In this document: positions 43,010 through 47,993 of the stretch, piece by piece
Layout of the letters: each line of letters begins with the position of its first letter
Position numbering within the stretch: position 1 is the stretch's first letter
From: JALQUL01 sp964556425
GTDB taxonomy: Bacteria; Pseudomonadota; Gammaproteobacteria; Burkholderiales; Burkholderiaceae_C
Assembly (NCBI GenBank): GCA_964556425.1
Contig: CAZKWC010000022.1
Span: 1-47,993 of the forward strand
Direction: 5' to 3'
Length of the DNA: 47,993 nt
Made by a program: the position numbers and the translations under genes
The notes under the pieces: model-generated
Seen by the model: the letters and a program-made list of their open reading frames with translations, nothing else
Databases searched by the model: none
What the model was told of the DNA's origin: nothing

Positions 43010-43021
43010 AAATACGTATTT
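43010..43021. promoter_or_regulatory. 12-bp palindrome upstream of the ArsR-family gene
   Basis: AAATACGTATTT is a perfect palindrome 27 bp before the arsR-like start, in the aat-arsR divergent region. A second inverted repeat, GATCAA-N5-TTGATC, lies at 42983-42999. Both could be operators for autoregulation. Confidence 0.4.
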
Positions 43022-43047
43022 ACCATAAGTCTAATCTTGAATAAGCC

Positions 43048-43398
43048 ATGACAGCAAGCACTAACACCAACAATCCAACTAATGCCAATCATTCTCCTAA
43101 CGAGGAAATGTACGAGCATGCATCAGATGTGTTTCGTGTCATGTCTGCACCTTTACGGTTAAAAATTATTCATGCCCTTTGCGATCAAGAAAAAAATGTA
43201 GGGCAGTTACTCGAAGTTATTGACACCACCCAACCCAATATGTCGCAGCACTTGCAAACCCTTTATACTGCAGGTATTGTGGCTAAAAGGCGCGATGGTG
43301 TACAAATTTTTTACCGTATTGCCAATGACAATATAGTGAGTTTATGCCGTTTGGTGTGTAACCAAGTTGCCACCGATAAAGGCCTGCCCCATCCTTAA
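43048..43398 (+). CDS. ArsR/SmtB-family winged-helix repressor
   Basis: The 116-residue protein has an Asn/Thr-rich N-terminal tail and an ArsR domain (FRVMSAPLRLKIIHALCDQEKNVGQLLEVIDTTQPNMSQHLQTLYTAGIVAKRRDGVQIFYRI). Three cysteines are present (45, 100 and 104). They do not fall exactly at the positions of the BigR/SqrR persulfide-sensing pair nor form the classical CVC metal site, so the signal is unknown. It lies upstream of a sox-type cytochrome c on the same strand, and many sox clusters use an ArsR-family SoxR, so control of sulfur genes is a reasonable inference. Confidence 0.9.
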   Translation: MTASTNTNNPTNANHSPNEEMYEHASDVFRVMSAPLRLKIIHALCDQEKNVGQLLEVIDTTQPNMSQHLQTLYTAGIVAKRRDGVQIFYRIANDNIVSLCRLVCNQVATDKGLPHP

Positions 43399-43401
43399 AT
43401 T

Positions 43402-43520
43402 GTTTATTTTGGTAGCGCAATCGTTGTTTACCAGGGGTATTTTTACAACTTGCAACACTAGTGTTGGCCTATAAAGGCCAGGCATGGTTTATTTTGGTAC
43501 TATCTATCCATTCCAAAATA
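43402..43520 (+). promoter_or_regulatory. Repeated TATTTTGG elements before the second cytochrome gene
   Basis: GTTTATTTTGGTA occurs at 43402-43414 and again at 43487-43499. CCAAAATA, its inverted half, occurs at 43513-43520 within TATCCATTCCAAAATA. The second and third elements form the inverted repeat TATTTTGG-N15-CCAAAATA just upstream of the cytochrome gene. Confidence 0.5.
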
Positions 43521-43547
43521 GCTTAACAAAAAATTCAGGAGTTTTTT

Positions 43548-43862
43548 ATGAAGTTGATCCCTGCACTTATTCTTGCCTCTGTATTCACTACTACCACTGG
43601 TATGGCCCTTGCTAGCAGTGCAGTTGCAGCTAAAAATGCTTGTTTAACCTGCCATGCTCCAGATAAAAAATTAGTTGGTCCTTCTTACCAAAGCGTTGCA
43701 GAAAAATATGCAGGCAATAAAAACGCCGAAAGCTTAATAATGGCAAGCATTAAAAAAGGTGGTTCTGGTAAGTGGGGTGTAGTGCCAATGCCGCCGCAAC
43801 CCAATGTATCAGATGCCGACTTGCAAACACTCACCAAATGGATTTTAGCTGGCGCTAAATAA
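43548..43862 (+). CDS. Periplasmic class I cytochrome c, paralogue of the sox-region cytochrome
   Basis: The 104-residue precursor has a signal peptide (ending MALAS), the haem motif Cys32-Leu-Thr-Cys-His36, KLVGPSYQSVAEKYAG, GGSGKWGVVPMPPQ with the Met ligand, and a WILAGAK end. These match, nearly segment by segment, the protein at 13656 and the SoxD C-terminal domain. CAGGAG precedes the ATG. A strong terminator lies about 75 bp after the stop, so it is monocistronic. Confidence 0.93.
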   Translation: MKLIPALILASVFTTTTGMALASSAVAAKNACLTCHAPDKKLVGPSYQSVAEKYAGNKNAESLIMASIKKGGSGKWGVVPMPPQPNVSDADLQTLTKWILAGAK

Positions 43863-43938
43863 AGCTTAGAGCTTAAAGGCTTCTAAAATGGGCTTGAATG
43901 TATGATTCGAGTCGCTAGTGTTTTACAATCAAATTTTC

Positions 43939-43966
43939 AAGGCTTGGCAGTGCCAAGCCTTTTTTG
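43939..43966 (+). terminator. Rho-independent terminator after the cytochrome gene
   Basis: AAGGCTTGGC, loop AGT, GCCAAGCCTT, then TTTT. The stem is perfect. Confidence 0.92.
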
Positions 43967-44006
43967 CTTTTATAGCCCACCCCCACTCACCCTAAAAACA
44001 ATTGAT

Positions 44007-44567
44007 ATGGCTATTAAATCCACCATTTACAAAGCGGCAGTACAAGTTGCCGACATTGACCACTATTATTACGCTGACCACCAACTCGTTTTAGCGCGTC
44101 ACCCTAGTGAGACCGATGAGCGCATGATGATTCGATTATTAGCCTTGGCCTACCAAGCCCATCAGCTACAAACGCTGTGTGCAGGAGACGGCAAATTAGG
44201 CTTTGGCGCAGGCCTTTCTGACCCAGATGAACCCGATGTGTTATTAACCGACTTTACCGACCAAAAAAGATTGTGGGTAGAGGTAGGTCAGCCCGAAGAA
44301 AAACCAATTGGCCGGGCGTGCAAACTAGCTGACAAAGTAGTGGTGTATTGTTATTCCCATCCAGCAGAGGTGTGGTGGAATGGCATTAAAAATAAATTAA
44401 GTCGTTATGACAACCTAGAAGTGTGGCGCGTGCCCAGCGAAACAGCACAAGCCCTTAGCCAAATGGCGCAGCGTTCTATGAATCTACAAGCTACCATTAA
44501 CGAAGGCGTTTTAAGCCTAAGTGATGACACGCATCATTTTGATATTGAATGTGTCAAACTCAAGTAA
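44007..44567 (+). CDS. yaeQ: YaeQ-family protein
   Basis: The ~186-residue protein has MAIKSTIYKAAVQVADIDHYYYADHQLVLARHPSETDERMMIRLLALA at the start, GLSDPDEPDVLL in the middle and RLWVEVGQPEEKPIGRACKLADKVVVYCY, the diagnostic YaeQ segment. The fold is related to PD-(D/E)XK nucleases, and the Glu/Gln pair in WVEVGQP fits the degenerate active site. Its role is unclear, and a suppressor function in RfaH mutants was once proposed for the E. coli protein. ATG 44007 was chosen because the family begins there, and sequence upstream overlaps the preceding terminator. Confidence 0.92.
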   Translation: MAIKSTIYKAAVQVADIDHYYYADHQLVLARHPSETDERMMIRLLALAYQAHQLQTLCAGDGKLGFGAGLSDPDEPDVLLTDFTDQKRLWVEVGQPEEKPIGRACKLADKVVVYCYSHPAEVWWNGIKNKLSRYDNLEVWRVPSETAQALSQMAQRSMNLQATINEGVLSLSDDTHHFDIECVKLK

Positions 44568-44593
44568 TTTTAAAAATTTTTATAAAAAAATAG

Positions 44594-44719
44594 CAGACTT
44601 TTAAAAAAGCGTGTTTTTTCGAGTATGATACAGCCCAAGACGAAAGCATACAAGTGTATGTAATCAAAGGCAAATCTAACAAGTATGCCAGTTTTCTAGA
44701 GTTTGTAAATGCTAAATAA
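44594..44719 (+). pseudogene. Protein-like open frame without a start codon
   Basis: A 41-codon frame has normal-looking coding composition (FFEYDTAQDESIQVYVIKGK, then KYASFLEFVNAK) but no ATG, GTG or TTG and a stop immediately upstream. It may be the C-terminal remnant of a lost gene between yaeQ and tRNA-Asn. Chance cannot be excluded in such A+T-rich DNA. Confidence 0.3.
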
Positions 44720-44759
44720 AAAAATTAGCAGGCAACAAAAAATAGTAAAAAATTTGATG

Positions 44760-44765
44760 TATAAT
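44760..44765 (+). promoter_or_regulatory. -10 box of tRNA-Asn
   Basis: TATAAT ends 12 bp before the tRNA 5' end. No clear -35 is seen. Confidence 0.45.
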
Positions 44766-44777
44766 TCGTTCTGTTGT

Positions 44778-44853
44778 TCCTCAATAGCTCAGTTGGTAGA
44801 GCGCCGGACTGTTAATCCGTAGGTCCCTGGTTCGAGCCCAGGTTGAGGAGCCA
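44778..44853 (+). tRNA. tRNA-Asn (anticodon GUU)
   Basis: This is a 76-nt cloverleaf with acceptor TCCTCAA/TTGAGGA, G discriminator, anticodon loop CTGTTAA, T-loop TTCGAGC and encoded CCA. Confidence 0.97.
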
Positions 44854-44861
44854 AAATTTAT

Positions 44862-44894
44862 AAAAAAGCTACTTTTTCAAGTAGCTTTTTTTTT
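44862..44894 (+). terminator. Rho-independent terminator after tRNA-Asn
   Basis: AAAAAAGCTACTT, loop TTTC, AAGTAGCTTTTTT with a long T run. Confidence 0.92.
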
Positions 44895-44973
44895 GCCCAT
44901 TTGGCCCATCAAAAAAGGCAAATTCTTTTTAAAAGAAATGCCTTATTTATTCAGCCATTTAATTGTTAAGTGC

Positions 44974-45399
44974 TTAGGCCATTTGGTAAAGACCTTGGTC
45001 TAAATCATTAATAATTTGGTAAATTAAATTATGGTCTAGCTCGGTGCTGCCATCTTCAAACGGAATAATTTCAATTTCGTCTTCTTCTTGGTTATACCAA
45101 ACCCAAATACACACTTCCTCTTTAGGTCGATGAATTAAAGCCCAAGGGGTTTGTTCATGCTCGGGAAACTCTTTGCCATTTAATGAGTCTTTGTGTATAA
45201 AAACAGCAAAAGACAACATGGAATGGTTGCCACCCTCTATGTATTCAGCGTCGGTATCTAAATCGCCATATCCGTCAAAAATAATCTTGACGCCTAAGGG
45301 CTCCATGCCACTTTGGTTGCCAGGGCGAAGTATGCCTTCGTCCATGCTTTCCATAAACTCGCGCACCCAAAATTCAATTACTTCTTCATAAGGCTTCAT
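44974..45399 (-). CDS. Acidic protein of unknown function
   Basis: I do not recognise this 141-residue protein. It is very acidic, with many Asp/Glu runs (YNQEEDEIEIIPFEDGSTELDHN), and appears to be a single soluble alpha/beta domain with aromatic-rich strands (MLSFAVFIHKDSL; VCIWVWYNQ). There is no signal peptide. It stands alone on the minus strand between tRNA-Asn and a gene-free stretch. Small acidic single-domain proteins include immunity and antitoxin-type proteins, but no motif supports such a role here. Confidence 0.75.
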   Translation of the reverse strand: MKPYEEVIEFWVREFMESMDEGILRPGNQSGMEPLGVKIIFDGYGDLDTDAEYIEGGNHSMLSFAVFIHKDSLNGKEFPEHEQTPWALIHRPKEEVCIWVWYNQEEDEIEIIPFEDGSTELDHNLIYQIINDLDQGLYQMA

Positions 45400-45579
45400 T
45401 GTGTAGCTTTTTAAAATAAATAAGTTTTCCAGTTTAGAGCTAGGAATTTTTTAAAACAATACCAAAAAGCAAACGAATAACGACAAATGCTGTCGTAGTG
45501 AAGTTAAGGGAAATAACTAGAAGATTGCAAATAGTAATAAGTGAACCTAATAAGTCAATTGAAATAAAGAAATGACAGG

Positions 45580-45738
45580 ATGTGCCAAAAAAGTTTTAGT
45601 AATGCCCAAGAGATTCCTTTTATTGAACTAATTGATCCAATAAAAATTGGAAAAGAATTCACATGAGTTGATTTAACATTTAGATGTGAGACCGCTTTAA
45701 GTATAATAAATGCACAACTTACATCAAAATTAGCTTAA
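45580..45738 (+). pseudogene. Possible decayed reading frame with one internal stop
   Basis: From ATG 45580 the frame reads MCQKSFSNAQEIPFIELIDP and continues to a TGA at 45664. It then stays open for another 23 codons (VDLTFRCETALSIINAQ) to TAA 45736. The composition is protein-like on both sides of the stop, suggesting a degenerated small gene, but it is short. Confidence 0.22.
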
Positions 45739-45837
45739 TTAAAAGTTAATCTAATCATAATAAATTTAGATTATAAAAATACGCTAAATAATATTTTTAA
45801 TAGTTTTTTGGGTTGCAATTAGAATGTTTTTTGAGCC

Positions 45838-45949
45838 TATGGTCAACTGCTCAATAAATAAGTTAAGATAAAAATAGACCTCCCCAATATTCCCCCATAT
45901 TTTTGTAAATAAAGGCATAATTTACAAAATATGCTTTTATGGTCAACTG
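45838..45949 (+). repeat. Direct 12-mer repeats exactly 100 bp apart bracketing a long hairpin
   Basis: TATGGTCAACTG occurs at 45838-45849 and 45938-45949. Between them CATATTTTTGTAAAT (45896-45910) and ATTTACAAAATATG (45920-45933) form a 14-bp stem with one bulged T and a nine-base loop. The second repeat ends 46 bp before the ATPase start. Confidence 0.75.
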
Positions 45950-45995
45950 GCATAATCTCAAAGATAGGTGATTAGATAAAAAAGGTGCACTCTCA

Positions 45996-47144
45996 ATGTT
46001 GAAACATTTAAAACTAACCAATATTGGCCCTGCAGATACCGAGCTAGATTTTGGAAAGCGTTTGAACTTAATCACCGGCGACAATGGTTTAGGTAAAAGT
46101 TTTTTACTTGATATTGCTTGGTGGGCAATGACCAGAAAATGGCCGGCTGAAGTTAATTCACAATTAAGTTCGGGTAAAAAGGCCTTGCCACGTTCTAGCG
46201 GGCAGGCCAATATTGAGTTTTCCTTTACTGGTAAAACACGGCCTGTCGAATACAAGAGTAGTTACGAAAGACGAGAAGAAGCTTGGACAGGGCAACAAGG
46301 CCGTCCTGCCAATCCAGGTTTAGTTTTTTATGCAATGGCTGATGGCGGATTTGCAGTGTGGGACCCAGCTAGAAATTATTGGAGGACACAAGGCGGTATA
46401 GATGTTCAAGATCGTCCTGCAGCCTATGTCTTTACGCCCAACGAGGTACTAGATGGGCTTGCTGGTTCAGAATCCAATTGGTTGTGCAATGGGTTAATCA
46501 GAGATTGGGCCAGCTGGCAAAAAGAAAATGGACAAGCATTTCGCAGTCTATGTTCTGTGCTAGAAGTCTTGTCGCCTAATTCAAACGAAAAACTAACCCC
46601 TGGTAATTTAACACGAATTCGATTAGATGATGTTAGAGATATGCCAACAGTAAAAATGCCTTATGGTAATGATGTTGCAGTAGTTCATGCATCATCAGGT
46701 ATGCGACGAATTATTGCACTTGCCTATTTTTTAGTATGGTGCTGGGAAGAGCATAAAAAAGCAGCCAAATTGCTCTCTGAAAATACAAGCAATCAAGTTG
46801 TGTTTTTAATAGACGAAGTTGAATCACACTTGCATCCAAAATGGCAACGAAAAATTATTCCAGCCTTGCTTAAAGTAGTGCAATCTTTAATTTCTGGTGC
46901 AGAGGTTCAGGTCTTAGCAGTAACTCATTCTCCATTGGTAATGGCCTCTGTAGAGACTCAGTTTTCAGAGCTAGACGATGCCTGGTTTGATCTAGATTTA
47001 GTTCAACAGAATAATGATTTTAAAGTAGAGTTTGTTAAACGTCCTTTTATTAAATTAGGCGATTTTTCTAATTGGTTAACAAGTCCAGCATTTGATTTAA
47101 AAAGTGCTCGATCCGAAGAGGCAGAAGAGTTAGTTGTTGTTTGA
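45996..47144 (+). CDS. Orphan AAA/ABC-type ATPase (RecF/OLD-like, defence-associated type)
   Basis: The 382-residue ATPase has an ABC-type head. Walker A is GDNGLGKS (residues ~28-35) in the RecF-like N-terminus MLKHLKLTNIGPADTELDFG. A signature-like SSGMRRIIALAYFLVW follows, then Walker B VVFLIDEVESHLHP and the H-loop in LAVTHSPLVM. It has no long coiled coil and no TOPRIM or nuclease domain, so it differs from OLD nucleases. Homologues of this architecture are commonly paired with a nuclease in antiphage modules. No partner gene is seen here: upstream is gene-free and the downstream gene is an opposing regulator. Function unproved. The DNA is somewhat A+T-richer upstream than the gene itself. 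Confidence 0.85.
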   Translation: MLKHLKLTNIGPADTELDFGKRLNLITGDNGLGKSFLLDIAWWAMTRKWPAEVNSQLSSGKKALPRSSGQANIEFSFTGKTRPVEYKSSYERREEAWTGQQGRPANPGLVFYAMADGGFAVWDPARNYWRTQGGIDVQDRPAAYVFTPNEVLDGLAGSESNWLCNGLIRDWASWQKENGQAFRSLCSVLEVLSPNSNEKLTPGNLTRIRLDDVRDMPTVKMPYGNDVAVVHASSGMRRIIALAYFLVWCWEEHKKAAKLLSENTSNQVVFLIDEVESHLHPKWQRKIIPALLKVVQSLISGAEVQVLAVTHSPLVMASVETQFSELDDAWFDLDLVQQNNDFKVEFVKRPFIKLGDFSNWLTSPAFDLKSARSEEAEELVVV

Positions 47145-47170
47145 TTGGCAAGATAATTAAAACAAGTCAG

Positions 47171-47905
47171 CTAGTCATTCAGATTCTCTAAAGCATTTAA
47201 TAGATTAATGCGATACACACGGTTTTGTTTGTCGTGGGGGGTAATAATATTTTCTTTTACCAAACGACTAATTTCTCGGCTAACGGTTTCTAGTTTAAGG
47301 TCTAGCATAGCACCCATATCATCTCTAGAAAAAATAGTGCTGAGGCTGGCATCATCGGTGTGACGCATTTTTAAAACCAATTGGGCGACTCTTTGTTTAG
47401 CGGTCCCAAAATTTAAATCGGCTAACCAATCATCGGCATCTTTAAGGGCGTGTTGCCATTTTTGCATGAGCCGCATATGCAGGCGGCTACTATTAGCGCC
47501 AAGGCCATTAATAACGTCTAGTGGAATACGGCAAAGTGTTACATCGCTTAGGGCAATGGCTTCGGAGTCAAAACGCCCGGTGGCTAAAGCTTCTAGGCCA
47601 CATACGTCGCTTACACGCAACACTCTTACAATTCTTTGTCTGCCATCTTGTGTAGTTCTTTGTAACTTTAACATGCCACTACGCACCGTAAAAACCCCTT
47701 TAGCCACATCATTTTGCAAATAAAGGGTGGCACCCTGCTTAAAGGCTAAATCATCAATGGGGGAGTGAATAAGGTTGAAGTCGGCTTCGGTTAAATCGGC
47801 AAATAAAACCAATTCACGAATGCCACAATTAGAGCAATTGCTAGTGCCACGCCAGGCAGAATCGGGTTGAATTTTAATCACAAGATTTCCAGTAGAAACA
47901 AACAA
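47171..47905 (-). CDS. FNR-like Crp/Fnr-family regulator lacking one cluster cysteine
   Basis: The 244-residue regulator has a cyclic-nucleotide-binding-like sensor domain (residues ~45-150), a dimer helix, and a C-terminal helix-turn-helix FSRDDMGAMLDLKLETVSREISRL. The recognition helix carries E-T-V-S-R, as in FNR. Cysteines 24 and 27 (NCSNCGIREL) and Cys125 (DVTLCRIP) match three of the four FNR [4Fe-4S] ligands, but the third N-terminal ligand is Val33. Oxygen sensing through a normal 4Fe-4S cluster is therefore doubtful. Cys102 could substitute. It converges on the ATPase gene. Confidence 0.92.
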   Translation of the reverse strand: MFVSTGNLVIKIQPDSAWRGTSNCSNCGIRELVLFADLTEADFNLIHSPIDDLAFKQGATLYLQNDVAKGVFTVRSGMLKLQRTTQDGRQRIVRVLRVSDVCGLEALATGRFDSEAIALSDVTLCRIPLDVINGLGANSSRLHMRLMQKWQHALKDADDWLADLNFGTAKQRVAQLVLKMRHTDDASLSTIFSRDDMGAMLDLKLETVSREISRLVKENIITPHDKQNRVYRINLLNALENLND

Positions 47906-47966
47906 AAAAAGTAGATTTTGGTATTTTTAAGTACTTGTATTGCGCAAAAAAAGACACAATTACAAA

Positions 47967-47993
47967 ATGAATGACAATTATAGAACTCTTTAT
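47967..47993 (+). CDS. Possible 5' end of a further gene cut by the window edge
   Basis: Nine codons (MNDNYRTLY) run from ATG 47967 to the end of the window, divergent from the FNR-like gene. An ATG at 47971 in another frame is equally possible. There is too little sequence to identify a product. Confidence 0.25.

Larger units (their letters stand above)
45400..45995 (+). other. Gene-free A+T-rich stretch of about 600 bp
   Basis: No intact gene is visible on either strand. It holds a possible decayed frame (45580-45738) and the repeat/hairpin cluster at 45838-45949. Being low in complexity, A+T-rich and next to an orphan ATPase, it looks like accessory DNA where genes have been lost or exchanged. 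Confidence 0.6.

Noticed and set aside
43902..44006. N-terminal extension of yaeQ
   Set aside because: The extension would be translated across a strong terminator, and the family starts at the ATG at 44007.
45838..45949. Attachment sites or insertion-sequence ends
   Set aside because: The 12-mers are direct, not terminal inverted, repeats. No integrase or transposase is nearby and neither copy matches a tRNA 3' end.

Overview
The window is chromosomal DNA from an A+T-rich betaproteobacterium, most likely of the order Burkholderiales. The evidence is the tig-clpP-clpX-lon block, a monofunctional RelA, a PhaR-type polyhydroxyalkanoate regulator, an ilvI-ilvH-ilvC-pssA-leuA block, and the aat/bpt N-degron pair. 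The protein sequences read like a free-living bacterium, probably aquatic. I cannot name the genus from sequence alone. The record is a scaffold: two runs of exactly 100 N (15884-15983 and 39143-39242) are placeholder gaps, and each interrupts a gene.

Layout. 1-6.5 kb: tRNA-Leu(UAG), trigger factor, ClpP, ClpX and Lon, a protein folding and proteolysis block. 6.5-7.1 kb: a tRNA cluster Gly-Cys-Leu-Gly in which the two middle tRNAs are enclosed by long flanking inverted repeats. 7.3-10.4 kb: an unrecognised protein, RelA and tRNA-Val. 10.9-13.4 kb: PhaR, RimO and a small thioredoxin-fold protein. 13.6-24.5 kb: a sulfur-oxidation region carrying two small cytochromes c, soxC, soxD (gapped), soxY, soxZ, soxA, soxX, soxB, a periplasmic DsrE-like protein, a cytochrome/flavoprotein pair of the flavocytochrome c sulfide dehydrogenase (SoxEF/FccAB) type, a Tat-exported metallo-beta-lactamase-fold protein and a small DUF2892 membrane protein. 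24.8-28.3 kb: tRNA-Leu(CAG) on the minus strand, rnr with an abnormal 5' end, and a short-chain dehydrogenase. 28.5-32.2 kb: an SPFH/NfeD membrane pair and a large PLP amino-acid decarboxylase. 32.4-38.8 kb: branched-chain amino-acid synthesis plus phosphatidylserine synthase, with a convincing transcription attenuator before leuA. 38.9-43 kb: a D-Ala-D-Ala endopeptidase containing a 9-bp tandem repeat tract (gapped), an IclR regulator, bpt and aat. 43-44.6 kb: an ArsR-family regulator, a cytochrome c paralogous to the one heading the sox region, and YaeQ. 44.6-48 kb: tRNA-Asn, an orphan acidic protein, a 600-bp low-complexity stretch with repeats and a hairpin, an orphan ABC-type AAA ATPase, and an FNR-like regulator lacking one expected iron-sulfur ligand.

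How it works together. The sox genes together encode periplasmic oxidation of thiosulfate: SoxYZ carries the sulfur, SoxAX loads it, SoxB hydrolyses it, and SoxCD oxidises it further. The SoxEF-like pair should oxidise sulfide. Electrons leave through small class I cytochromes c. A second copy of one of those cytochromes lies 30 kb away next to an ArsR regulator, and its promoter shares a 16-nt motif with the soxE-like promoter, so the two loci may be co-regulated. The most notable non-coding elements are the leuA attenuator, the tRNA-flanking inverted repeats, the ilvI-ilvH double hairpin region, and the repeat/hairpin region upstream of the orphan ATPase.
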